NCBI RefSeq assembly: GCF_028283705.1
Contig: NZ_JAPWKD010000032.1
Location: 732,035 to 796,034 of the forward strand
Source of the DNA: Pantoea sp.
Lineage (GTDB): Bacteria; Pseudomonadota; Gammaproteobacteria; Enterobacterales; Enterobacteriaceae
Reading direction: 5' to 3'
DNA: 64,000 bases
Positions 43,642-51,694 of the stretch are shown in pieces. The position numbers were made by a program, and so were the translations under genes. The notes under the pieces were generated by a model. The model had not been told where the DNA came from. It was given only the letters and a program-made list of their open reading frames with translations, and ran no database searches. Every line of letters begins with the position of its first letter. The stretch's first letter is position 1.

Positions 43642-44625
43642 ATGGCAAAGCGTATTCAGTTCAACGAACACGGCGGCCCTGAAGTGTTGCAATGGGTGGA
43701 TTTTGATCTTGCCGATCCCGCTGAACATGAAGTGCAGGTAGAAAACCGGGCGATTGGCATCAATTACATCGACACTTACGTGCGCAGCGGATTATATCCG
43801 GTCGCGGCGAAGCCATCCGGGCTGGGCACCGAAGCGGCGGGCGTGGTGAAAAAAGTCGGTTCTGCGGTGACGCGTTTTAAGGCGGGCGACCGCGTGGTCT
43901 ACTGCCAGTCATCCCTCGGCGCGTACAGCGAGGCGCACAATGTGCACGAAGATCGTCTGGTGATTTTGCCGGAACGAATCAGTTTTGAGCAGGGAGCCGC
44001 CTCGTTCCTGAAAGGCCTGACGGTGCAATATCTGCTGCGCCAGACCTATAAAGTCAAACCGGATGAGACGTTCCTGTTTCACGCGGCGGCTGGCGGCGTT
44101 GGCCTGATTGCCTGCCAGTGGGCGAAAGCGTTAGGTGCGCACCTGATTGGCACCGTCGGCTCAGCCGAAAAAGCGCAGATGGCCAAAGATGCCGGAGCCT
44201 GGGCCACCATTAACTATCGCGACGAGGATATTGCGCAGCGTGTTAGCGAGCTGACGAACGGTAAAAAAGTGGCGGTGGTGTACGACTCAGTCGGTAAAGA
44301 TACCTGGGAACCTTCACTCGATAGCCTGCGCCGTCATAGCCTTATGGTGAGTTTTGGTAATGCTTCCGGTGCAGTAACCGGTGTCGATTTGGGGATTCTG
44401 AATAAGAAAGGGTCGCTGTTTGTCACTCGCCCTTCGCTGTTCGGCTACATTACTAACCGTGAAGAACTCGACAGCGCCAGTGCTGAACTGTTTTCTCTGA
44501 TCGCCAGCCATGCGATTAAAATCACCGTGCCGGAACAGCAAAAATTTGCGCTGAGCGATGCGGCAGAGGCTCATCGGGTGCTGGAAAGCCGCGCCACGCT
44601 GGGATCCAGCCTGCTGATTCCCTGA
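43642..44625 (+). CDS. qorA: QorA, NADPH:quinone oxidoreductase
   Basis: 327 residues, same as E. coli Qor, zinc-free MDR superfamily. GroES-like N-terminal domain (GIGINYIDTYVRSGLY; GLGTEAAGVVKKVG), nucleotide-binding AAAGGVGLIACQWAKALGA (about 146-164), and the C-terminal RPSLFGYITNREEL. The usual catalytic zinc Cys and His are absent, as in the family. It makes one-electron reductions of quinones. AGGAG precedes the ATG. Divergent from dnaB as in E. coli, with a strong terminator after it. Confidence 0.95.
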   Translation: MAKRIQFNEHGGPEVLQWVDFDLADPAEHEVQVENRAIGINYIDTYVRSGLYPVAAKPSGLGTEAAGVVKKVGSAVTRFKAGDRVVYCQSSLGAYSEAHNVHEDRLVILPERISFEQGAASFLKGLTVQYLLRQTYKVKPDETFLFHAAAGGVGLIACQWAKALGAHLIGTVGSAEKAQMAKDAGAWATINYRDEDIAQRVSELTNGKKVAVVYDSVGKDTWEPSLDSLRRHSLMVSFGNASGAVTGVDLGILNKKGSLFVTRPSLFGYITNREELDSASAELFSLIASHAIKITVPEQQKFALSDAAEAHRVLESRATLGSSLLIP

Positions 44626-44640
44626 CGCCAGAAAGCAAAC

Positions 44641-44674
44641 GGGGCTTCCCGTAGGAAGCCCCTTTTTCTTTTTT
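44641..44674 (+). terminator. Terminator of qorA
   Basis: GGGGCTTCC / GGAAGCCCC with loop CGTA, followed by TTTTTCTTTTTT. Confidence 0.95.
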
Positions 44675-44817
44675 ATAGTTCGCGCTGGTGTAGGGACAGC
44701 GGCGATGAATTCATTGTTGACTCAACGGCAGCTATCCTGGCAGAAAACATAAGTAAAAAATATGTTTAATTGCGTATTTGTACTAAGCAATGATTAACTC
44801 TGTGATCACACCCGCAT

Positions 44818-45084
44818 TTAGCGCCAGCCATTCTTCTCTAACTTACTGATTTTTCTTTTCAGTCGCTGCATCTTTATTTCACCATCAGGTGTGGTGAAGG
44901 CTCGATATAACCAGACGGCGACCACGGCCAGCACCAGCCACGGCAACAATTTGATAACAAGCGCAAACAACCCACCGAGGAACATCAGCACCGTTGCAAC
45001 AATCAGCGCCGCAATCACACCCAGCAATGACACGCCGGTCAGCAGCAGCATGAGAAAAAAGCCGATAATAAATAATATTTCCAC
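44818..45084 (-). CDS. pspG: PspG, phage shock protein G
   Basis: 88 residues (E. coli 80). Two or three hydrophobic spans (about 3-20, 22-42, 46-63): ILFIIGFFLMLLLTGVSLLG, AALIVATVLMFLGGLFALVIKLLPWL. The polar tail (KMQRLKRKISKLEKNGW) is longer than in E. coli. It is an inner-membrane effector of the Psp envelope-stress response. A sigma-54 promoter directly upstream points to PspF control. It lies downstream of dusA, as in E. coli. Confidence 0.93.
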   Translation of the reverse strand: MEILFIIGFFLMLLLTGVSLLGVIAALIVATVLMFLGGLFALVIKLLPWLVLAVVAVWLYRAFTTPDGEIKMQRLKRKISKLEKNGWR

Positions 45085-45118
45085 GAAGGCTCTCCTGTGT
45101 TGGTAACAGGAGAGGCGT

Positions 45119-45134
45119 TACAAGATACGTGCCA
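45119..45134 (-). promoter_or_regulatory. Sigma-54 promoter of pspG
   Basis: On the minus strand TGGCAC-GTATC-TTGTA (45134 to 45119) fits the -24/-12 pattern TGGCAC-N5-TTGC with one mismatch. It is 35 bp before the ATG. PspF sites further upstream were not resolved. Confidence 0.85.
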
Positions 45135-45267
45135 GAATGAGAATTGCGCTAACTCGCTGATATTGTTGGAGGTCGTGCGAATTACGTGCAGATGAAATGG
45201 TGAAATTCACTAACTTGTGGTGTAAACAAAACCGTGTTCTGTGATGCCAGATCATAGATCTGGTGTA

Positions 45268-45292
45268 ATAGCGCGATAAATCGCGCCGTTAC
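45268..45292. repeat. REP-like palindrome after dusA
   Basis: ATAGCGCGATAAATCGCGCC followed by GTTAC, a diverged copy 8 bp beyond the dusA stop. Confidence 0.78.
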
Positions 45293-45300
45293 GAATCCAA

Positions 45301-46296
45301 TCAGGCTTCCTGTGGGATTTTATCCGCCACCAGTGCCAGTGCGGCTTCCAGCACACGCACATCCGCTCCCGGTTTGTGCGCATTTTCGCTCAGATAACGA
45401 CGCCATTGGCGTGCGCCCGGGATTCCCTGGAATAACCCCAGCATATGGCGTGTGACGTGGCCAAGGTAAGTCCCCTTCGCCAGTTCCGCTTCGATATAAG
45501 GGTACATACTGCGCACCACCGCCACAGGATCCACCACCGGGGTATCACGCCCAAACAGTTCACGGTCAACCTGCGCCAGAATGCCGGGGTTCTGATAGGC
45601 TTCGCGTCCCATCATCACACCATCCATATGTTGCAGGTGGATTTTCGCCTCTTCCAACGTTTTGATACCGCCATTGATAGCCATAGTTAACTGCGGGAAA
45701 TCGCGCTTCAGTTGGTAGACGCGTGGATAGTCGAGTGGCGGGATCTCACGGTTTTCTTTCGGACTCAGACCCGAAAGCCAGGCTTTACGCGCGTGTATAA
45801 TGAAGGTGTCACAACCCCCCTGCTGCGCCACAGTACCAACGAAATCGCACAGGAATGCGTAGCTATCCTGATCATCAATGCCGATGCGGGTTTTCACCGT
45901 CACCGGAATGCTCACCACATCGCGCATTGCTTTAATACCATCCGCGACCAGCGCAGCTTCTCCCATCAGACAGGCACCGAAGCGACCATTCTGCACACGA
46001 TCGGACGGACACCCTACATTAAGGTTGATCTCGTCATAGCCACGCGCTTCTGCCAGCTGCGCACACTGCGCTAACGCCGCCGGATCGCTGCCACCCAGTT
46101 GCAGTGCGACCGGATGCTCATCCTCGCTAAAGGCCAGATAATCGCCCTTACCATGAATGATTGCGCCGGTGGTCACCATTTCGGTGTAAAGCAGCGTATC
46201 GCCGCTTAACTTGCGGTGAAAATAACGACAGTGACGGTCAGTCCAGTCGAGCATGGGAGCAATGGAAAAACGTTGCGAAGAGAAGGTATCGGTCAT
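45301..46296 (-). CDS. dusA: DusA, tRNA-dihydrouridine(20/20a) synthase
   Basis: 331 residues (E. coli 330 from the usual start). TIM-barrel flavoenzyme: SIAPMLDWTDRHCRYFHR, EINLNVGCPSDRVQNGRFGACLM (with the catalytic Cys in GACLM), KTRIGIDDQDSY, HARKAWLSGLSPKENR, NGGIKTLEE and MGREAYQNPG. It reduces U20 and U20a in the tRNA D-loop with FMN and NADPH. Upstream of pspG on the same strand; pspG has its own sigma-54 promoter. Confidence 0.96.
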   Translation of the reverse strand: MTDTFSSQRFSIAPMLDWTDRHCRYFHRKLSGDTLLYTEMVTTGAIIHGKGDYLAFSEDEHPVALQLGGSDPAALAQCAQLAEARGYDEINLNVGCPSDRVQNGRFGACLMGEAALVADGIKAMRDVVSIPVTVKTRIGIDDQDSYAFLCDFVGTVAQQGGCDTFIIHARKAWLSGLSPKENREIPPLDYPRVYQLKRDFPQLTMAINGGIKTLEEAKIHLQHMDGVMMGREAYQNPGILAQVDRELFGRDTPVVDPVAVVRSMYPYIEAELAKGTYLGHVTRHMLGLFQGIPGARQWRRYLSENAHKPGADVRVLEAALALVADKIPQEA

Positions 46297-46394
46297 GAAA
46301 CGCAGTAAATCCGGGGTTAAGTGATGAGAATCTGCGCAATCATACCACAGGATTGACGGGCGACACAGCCGCCCGTCGGTGTGAAGAACATCAA

Positions 46395-47645
46395 TCAGAA
46401 GTTAAATCCGAGCTGTACCATCGCACCCCAGGTATTGTCTGCGCCAACCGAACCGGCCAGATCCAGATGTACCGTATTGTTAAACGGCGACAGGCCAAAA
46501 CCGGCAGTGAAAACGTTGGTATCATTCGACTTCATATCGGCGCGATAGCCGGCACGCAGCTGCAACCAGTCCAGCACACGGTACTCGCCACCGACGCCGA
46601 TATACTGGCTACTGTCTTCTGATTTAAAACGCTTAGTTTGCGTCAGATCGACATCGCCAGTCAGGGTCACAGGACCGTAGTTCCAGGCCAGACCGGTAGT
46701 GACCAGCGGACGGATTTGGTAAGTATCGCGATAGCCATCCACTTCTTTGGTATCGATGTTGCGCGAAATCAGGTTCTGACCGGTCAAACCGAAAGTCCAG
46801 TTGTCGGCAAAATCAGTGGCGATACCGGCATCCACGTTGAAACCGGTATCGGAACTGCGATAACGGCTGTTGTTGATGTCGCTTTTGTCGTAGTTGTAAA
46901 TGCTGGCGGTGTAATTATACAACCAGGTTTTCTGCAGTTTTGGCGTGATGCCGACAGAGACTGGATGGCCCGCAATAGTAAACTGGTGCGCCACGGAAAT
47001 ACCGTAATCAGTCACTAACGCCGCAAGCCCATTGGCACTGGAGCGCAAATTATCTTCATCACCCGGCACCGGAATGATGGTCCCGTCGGCCACGCCGTTC
47101 AGATAATCTATATCGCTTTGCGCCACATTCGCACGAACATGCGCAGTGCCGTAAGCCTTGGTGATAAACGCAAAGGGCAGCGTCTCATTTGGCACGGTGA
47201 CAGCCAGCGCCACGCCCGCCGAGCCATCTGCTTTGTTGCCCCGCAGGTCACTCAACTGATTCGCCATATCCCCTGCTGCGGCTTTAAGCTGCGGGTAGCC
47301 GTTGAGATAATCCTGGAAGGTTAAGTTATTGATGACATCCTGATAACGGTCGACAGTATCCGTAATGTCATCGACTTTATTAATCAGTTTGTCTTTATCG
47401 GTAACCTGCACACCCGCTGAAGGGAAAATGATGCTTACGTCATCATCAGGTTTTGCTTTGGTCATCAATGCCGGGTTCGCCAGTACCGCGGAGCTCCAGG
47501 TGGAAGACGCAACACCTGTGCCGCCCATTGCATCATTACGTGCGTCGTACCAGGTACCTGCTGCCAGAGCTGAAGAGGAAAGAAATACTGAATTCAAAAC
47601 AACAAGATAAGTAACTTTTTTGCGCCTGAATAATGTCTTCACCAT
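46395..47645 (-). CDS. TraF-like outer membrane beta-barrel protein
   Basis: 416 residues from the ATG at 47645; a GTG at 47642 is better spaced from AGG, and a TTG further up is also open, so the start is uncertain. Signal peptide to about residue 28 (SSSALAAG). The mature N-terminus GTWYDARNDAMGGTGVAS...VLANPALMTK is typical of FadL/TraF_2-type barrels, and the C-terminus ends GFNF. Many alternating strands follow (VSVGITPKLQKTWLY, GVGGEYRVLDWLQLRAGYR). Although named for conjugal TraF, no transfer genes are near, and chromosomal copies between dusA and zur have no known role. Confidence 0.75.
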   Translation of the reverse strand: MVKTLFRRKKVTYLVVLNSVFLSSSALAAGTWYDARNDAMGGTGVASSTWSSAVLANPALMTKAKPDDDVSIIFPSAGVQVTDKDKLINKVDDITDTVDRYQDVINNLTFQDYLNGYPQLKAAAGDMANQLSDLRGNKADGSAGVALAVTVPNETLPFAFITKAYGTAHVRANVAQSDIDYLNGVADGTIIPVPGDEDNLRSSANGLAALVTDYGISVAHQFTIAGHPVSVGITPKLQKTWLYNYTASIYNYDKSDINNSRYRSSDTGFNVDAGIATDFADNWTFGLTGQNLISRNIDTKEVDGYRDTYQIRPLVTTGLAWNYGPVTLTGDVDLTQTKRFKSEDSSQYIGVGGEYRVLDWLQLRAGYRADMKSNDTNVFTAGFGLSPFNNTVHLDLAGSVGADNTWGAMVQLGFNF

Positions 47646-48094
47646 GAGCCTGCCATCACCTTTCAAATGTCGTGACTAAGTCATCGACGAAACAATTTAC
47701 CAGCCCTTATTGTGAACCTGGGCTAACGATTTATTGCTGTGAAATAAAAGGAAATAGCACTGCTATTCGCAGAATTGACTGCTGGCGCAGCAATCTGTCG
47801 TGTATTTATGCAAAAAATTAAACGATATCTAAATTGAGGCCAGCTATTACTTAAGCCCTTTTGAACCTTAGACGCTAAGTCGGTGAGTTGCAAAGCAAAA
47901 ACTGATTAGCCGGTTTGATAATAAATCCGTAATAAGGAACGCAGATGACAATATGAGAAAAAAAGAGGAATAACACTGATATTAATCTTATGAAAAACAA
48001 GATTTTTCCTGGCAATCTTCAGCGAGAAAAGCAATCACAGCAGCGTAAAAATTTGTGTGATAAAATAACATCACTCGGCACCCGGAGAAAACTT
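47646..48094. promoter_or_regulatory. Divergent traF-like/zur region with Zur-type box
   Basis: 449 AT-rich bases. At 48055-48075 the imperfect palindrome GTGTGATAAAATAACATCACT occurs (first 20 bases: GTGTGATAAAATAACATCAC). Read on the minus strand its TGTTAT-N3-ATCACAC core equals that of the E. coli znu operator. It ends about 20 bp before the zur ATG. I see nothing else firm in this interval. Confidence 0.6.
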
Positions 48095-48616
48095 ATGTCA
48101 AATTTGTCGCCAGACCAACTTCTGAACCAGGCTGAAACGCTTTGCCTGCAACGCGGCGTGCGTCTGACCACACAACGTGCCGAAGTGCTACGCCTGATGG
48201 CCGAGCAAAATGGATCGATCAGTGCTTATGATTTACTGGATCAATTGCGCGTCAGTGAACCCCAGGCAAAACCGCCAACTATCTATCGTGCACTGGATTT
48301 TCTGCTGGAGCAGGGATTTATCCATCGCGTTGAATCCAACAACAGCTACGTGGTCTGCCATCATTTTGATGAACCTGCACACACCTCAGTGATGCTGGTT
48401 TGTGACCGCTGTGCAGCCGTCAGTGAAAAACATGCGCATGGCGTTGAAAAGATCATCTCCGGATTGGCTGAACAAGCGGGTTTTGCGTTGCGCCATAGCG
48501 TGATTGAAGCCCATGGACTCTGTGAAAATTGTGCCGAAGTGGAAGCCTGTACCCATCATGAAAGTTGCGATCATGATCATCAGGTTGAAGGCAAAAAGCG
48601 GTTGAGGAAGGGATAA
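48095..48616 (+). CDS. zur: Zur, zinc uptake regulator (Fur family)
   Basis: 173 residues from the ATG at 48095 (GGAGA upstream); E. coli Zur is 171. Winged-helix domain (1-90): LCLQRGVRLTTQRAEVLRLM, ISAYDLLDQLR, KPPTIYRALDFLLEQGFIH. C-terminal dimer domain with the structural zinc cysteines CDRC and CENC...C and regulatory ligands such as CHHFDEPAHTS. The His-rich tail (CTHHESCDHDHQ) is typical of Zur. With zinc it represses znuABC and alternative ribosomal proteins. The box 20 bp upstream suggests self-repression. Confidence 0.95.
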   Translation: MSNLSPDQLLNQAETLCLQRGVRLTTQRAEVLRLMAEQNGSISAYDLLDQLRVSEPQAKPPTIYRALDFLLEQGFIHRVESNNSYVVCHHFDEPAHTSVMLVCDRCAAVSEKHAHGVEKIISGLAEQAGFALRHSVIEAHGLCENCAEVEACTHHESCDHDHQVEGKKRLRKG

Positions 48617-48685
48617 ATGGCACCTCCTTGTGCCAACCCGATCATCAGGATCGGAGCTTAGGAGAATCGTCCTTAAACGGGTCCG

Positions 48686-48898
48686 TTACCAGCGGTGATC
48701 CTTGTTGTGACTTTCCCAGTCTTTCACTTCACGCTCGGCCTGGTCTTTAGCGTAGCCATAGCGTTCCTGAATTTTACCGACAAGCTGGTCACGTTTCCCT
48801 TCGATGACGGTCATATCATCATCAGTCAGCTTGCCCCATTTTTCTTTCACTTTCCCTTTGAATTGCTTCCAGTTTCCACTCGCTTCGTCTTTGTTCAT
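48686..48898 (-). CDS. yjbJ: YjbJ, CsbD-family stress protein
   Basis: 70 residues from the ATG at 48898 (GAACGG upstream; longer readings are unsupported). Nearly the whole E. coli YjbJ pattern is kept: NKDEASGNWKQFKGKVKEKW, LTDDDMTVIEGKRDQLVGKI, QERYGYAKDQAEREVKDWE. A small, charged, helical and abundant stationary-phase protein of unknown mechanism; E. coli yjbJ is RpoS-dependent. Convergent with zur, upstream of dinF in the same direction. Confidence 0.95.
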   Translation of the reverse strand: MNKDEASGNWKQFKGKVKEKWGKLTDDDMTVIEGKRDQLVGKIQERYGYAKDQAEREVKDWESHNKDHRW

Positions 48899-49055
48899 AA
48901 CCGTTCTCCATGTCATTTCCAGTGAGTTGACGGCATACCCATTTCCTGAAGGTAAAAACCGATATAACACGCTACTTAATTGCGTTGTTAAGGATAATTA
49001 TAGTAGACAATGAATGTCAGGCAGCACACTTACGGATTAATCTGTAATCAACAAG

Positions 49056-50387
49056 TTATATTCCACTATACGAAAACCAACTATCATGACGCCAGTGGCG
49101 GCGCCAGACCAGCCACAACGTGAGTCCGCGTAATGCCAGAAATACCGTCACCGCCAGCCACAAACCATGATTTCCCAACCAGGGTAAGGTGAGCAACGAC
49201 AGACCATAACCCAGCGCCGCCAGCGCCATGCTGTTACGCATTTCCCTGCCACGCGTCGCGCCGATAAACATGCCATCCAGCAGATAACACCATACCCCCA
49301 CCAGGGGCATTACCACCTGCCATACCAGGTAACGATCAGCGGCTGTGCGGAGTTCGTCCAGCGAGGTCAGCAACCCGACAATTTGCACCCCGCACAGGGC
49401 ATACATCATGGCGAACAGCAACGCCACCAGCCCCGCCTGACGGCATGCCGCGTGCCAGACCAGCAACAACTGGCTGCGATCTTTCGCACCAACCGCTTCA
49501 CCAGAGCAGGCTTCAACCGCATAAGCGAAACCATCCAGTGCGTAGGCTGTGAAAGTGAGAAACATCAGCAGAACCGCGTTGACTGCAACCACATCTGGCC
49601 CAATGCGCGCGCCAAAGATCGTCAGAGAAGCAAAACAGATTTGCAGCAGAAATGAGCGCAACATAATGTCGCGATTGAGACGAAACAGGCGGGCGGCACC
49701 ACCGCGCCAGCTCTCTTTCAGCAGGGTGAAATCAATACCACGTAGCTTTAATACCCTGGCTACCATTAATAGCCCGACACCCAGGGTGACGTATTCGGAC
49801 AGCGCCGTAGCCGCAGCAGCGCCTGCCACTCCCCAGTGCAGGCCGAGCACAAACAGCAGATCCAGCAGAATATTGACCAGGTTGCCCACCACCAGCAAAA
49901 CAACGGGTGCACGTGCATACTGCACACCCAACAGCCAGCCCAGGAGTACCAGATTAGCCAGCGTAGCGGGAGCACTGAGCCAGCGAATCTGAATAAACAG
50001 TTGCGCCTGTTGCTGTACCGCAACGCTGCCCCCCATTAGTGCAGCCGCCAGATTGCTGACAGGTGTGCGCAACAACATAAACAACACGCCTGCGATCAAT
50101 GCGATAAACAACGGTTGGGTAAGCGCACGCGCCAGCGCCGTTTTATCGCTGGCACCAAATGCCTGGGCAGTCAGTCCGGTCGTACTCATGCGTAAAAACA
50201 GCAGCAGCATAAAAATGAAGCTGGTTGCAGTGCTACCCACTGCCACGCCACCGAGATAGATAGGACTGTCAAGATGGCCAATCACCGCGGTATCCACCAC
50301 GCCGAGCAATGGCACCGTGATATTCGAAAGGATCATCGGCAGCGCCAGCCGCCAGAGTGTCTTATCAGAGGAGGAAAACAGCTGCAT
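49056..50387 (-). CDS. dinF: DinF, MATE-family efflux protein
   Basis: 443 residues (E. coli 441), twelve spans in two MATE repeats. LWRLALPMILSNITVPLLGVVDTAVIGHL at the start and ALDGFAYAVEACSGEAVGAKDR in the second half are diagnostic. DinF is reported to protect against oxidative stress and bile salts. It follows lexA by 92 bp on the same strand and has no LexA box of its own here, so it is probably part of the SOS-controlled lexA-dinF operon. Confidence 0.94.
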   Translation of the reverse strand: MQLFSSSDKTLWRLALPMILSNITVPLLGVVDTAVIGHLDSPIYLGGVAVGSTATSFIFMLLLFLRMSTTGLTAQAFGASDKTALARALTQPLFIALIAGVLFMLLRTPVSNLAAALMGGSVAVQQQAQLFIQIRWLSAPATLANLVLLGWLLGVQYARAPVVLLVVGNLVNILLDLLFVLGLHWGVAGAAAATALSEYVTLGVGLLMVARVLKLRGIDFTLLKESWRGGAARLFRLNRDIMLRSFLLQICFASLTIFGARIGPDVVAVNAVLLMFLTFTAYALDGFAYAVEACSGEAVGAKDRSQLLLVWHAACRQAGLVALLFAMMYALCGVQIVGLLTSLDELRTAADRYLVWQVVMPLVGVWCYLLDGMFIGATRGREMRNSMALAALGYGLSLLTLPWLGNHGLWLAVTVFLALRGLTLWLVWRRHWRHDSWFSYSGI

Positions 50388-50479
50388 CAGCCCGTCCCGG
50401 TTTGTGCTGCGCTACAGTTATTTTGGCAAATCAAACCACGGCAGCGCAGAGGCGCTACCGTAGTGGGGGATTTAAAGGA

Positions 50480-51094
50480 TTAAAGCCATTCGCCGTTGCG
50501 TACGATACCCACCGCCAGCCCTTCAACGGTGAGTGACTGTTCACGGGTATCGACCACAATCGGCTGGAAGTCACTGTTTTCTGGCAGCAGCTGCACAATC
50601 GCACCCTGCTTTTTCCAGCGTTTCACTGTGACTTCATCATCAATGCGCGCCACCACGACCTGACCATTGCGCACTTCCTGAGTCTTGTGTACCGCCAGTA
50701 AGTCACCATCCATAATGCCGATATCTTTCATCGACATGCCGCTAACGCGCAGCAGGAAATCAGCGGTGGGTTTGAAGAGGTTGGCATCAACCTGGTAGTG
50801 AGCCTCGATGTGCTCCTGGGCCAGTAAAGGTTCACCCGCGGCGACACGGCCAATCAGCGGCAGCCCCTCACTGGCTTCTTCTTCCATTAATAAACGAATA
50901 CCGCGCGACGCTCCGGAGACGATTTCAATCACGCCTTTGCGTGCCAGAGCCTTCAGATGTTCTTCTGCCGCATTCGGTGAGCGGAAGCCCAGTTGCGCAG
51001 CAATTTCCGCACGCGTTGGCGGCATGCCCGTCTGGTTGATATGGTCGCGAATCAGATCATAGACCTGTTGCTGCCTGCTGGTTAACGCTTTCAT
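50480..51094 (-). CDS. lexA: LexA, SOS repressor and self-cleaving protease
   Basis: 204 residues, two more than E. coli because of an insertion in the hinge near residues 71-76. Winged helix (1-69) with PPTRAEIAAQLGFRSPNAAEEHLKAL. Cleavage site Ala86-Gly87 in GRVAAGEP. Catalytic Ser121 (VSGMSMKDIG) and Lys158 (DDEVTVKRWKK). RecA filaments trigger cleavage and derepress the SOS genes; two here are uvrA and ssb. Two LexA boxes overlap its own promoter. Confidence 0.97.
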   Translation of the reverse strand: MKALTSRQQQVYDLIRDHINQTGMPPTRAEIAAQLGFRSPNAAEEHLKALARKGVIEIVSGASRGIRLLMEEEASEGLPLIGRVAAGEPLLAQEHIEAHYQVDANLFKPTADFLLRVSGMSMKDIGIMDGDLLAVHKTQEVRNGQVVVARIDDEVTVKRWKKQGAIVQLLPENSDFQPIVVDTREQSLTVEGLAVGIVRNGEWL

Positions 51095-51102
51095 CCCGCC
51101 CC

Positions 51103-51137
51103 CTGGTTGTTTATACAGTCGCTGTGAGTATATACAG
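51103..51137 (-). promoter_or_regulatory. Tandem LexA boxes of lexA
   Basis: On the minus strand CTGTATATACTCACAG (51137-51122) and CTGTATAAACAACCAG (51118-51103), both CTG-N10-CAG, 19 bp apart in phase. This reproduces the E. coli double operator and supports self-repression of lexA(-dinF). Confidence 0.96.
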
Positions 51138-51199
51138 GTATTGGCGAAATGGAAACCAAAACTGAGGGAAAAATCAGCGAGTTGATGAATCCGGAATCC

Positions 51200-51568
51200 T
51201 TATCGCAAATGCGACCAAAGCAGCGCGATCCAGACGAAAATAGCCAGTAAGATAGCTAACAATACGGCAGCCGACCCCATGTCTTTCGCGCGTCCGGCCA
51301 GCGGATGACGCTCCTGACCAATGCGGTCGACGACGGCTTCAATGGCACTATTCATAATCTCAACGATGACCACCAGCACCACAGAACCGATCATGAGTAC
51401 GCGGGAGATCGCGTCAACATCCAGCCAGCATGCCACCACAATCGCCACCAGTGCGGCGATAGCCTCCTGGCGAAATGCCGCTTCATGTTGCCAGGCGGCG
51501 CGCAATCCCTGCCAGGAATAACCGGCAGCTTTCACTATCCTGAGAATACCGGTGACGTTATTTGCCAT
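51200..51568 (-). CDS. dgkA: DgkA, diacylglycerol kinase
   Basis: 122 residues, same as E. coli. Three membrane helices preceded by an amphipathic segment: AAGYSWQGLRAAWQHEAAFRQE, VLVVIVEIMNSAIEAVVDR (catalytic Glu region) and ERHPLAGRAKDMGSAAVLLA. The trimer phosphorylates diacylglycerol made during membrane-derived oligosaccharide synthesis. Divergent from plsB, another phospholipid gene, as in E. coli. Confidence 0.96.
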   Translation of the reverse strand: MANNVTGILRIVKAAGYSWQGLRAAWQHEAAFRQEAIAALVAIVVACWLDVDAISRVLMIGSVVLVVIVEIMNSAIEAVVDRIGQERHPLAGRAKDMGSAAVLLAILLAIFVWIALLWSHLR

Positions 51569-51694
51569 GTCGTTGAACCCTTTACTCGTTTTGACGTCAA
51601 TGTCTGGGCAGCCGGGAATGGCACGGCCACAGATCTTCGCGGCACTTTCTGGTATGCTTGCCGCGCTTTGCTAACAAGAGGCTTAAAGTTGTCT

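Noticed and set aside
46395..47645. Conjugation gene traF marking an integrated plasmid
   Set aside because: No other transfer gene is near and the flanks (dusA, zur) are in core order; the name reflects family labelling only.
51305..51694. 130-residue N-terminal extension of PlsB
   Set aside because: It would run across dgkA; the ATG at 51695 gives exactly the E. coli length and sequence start.
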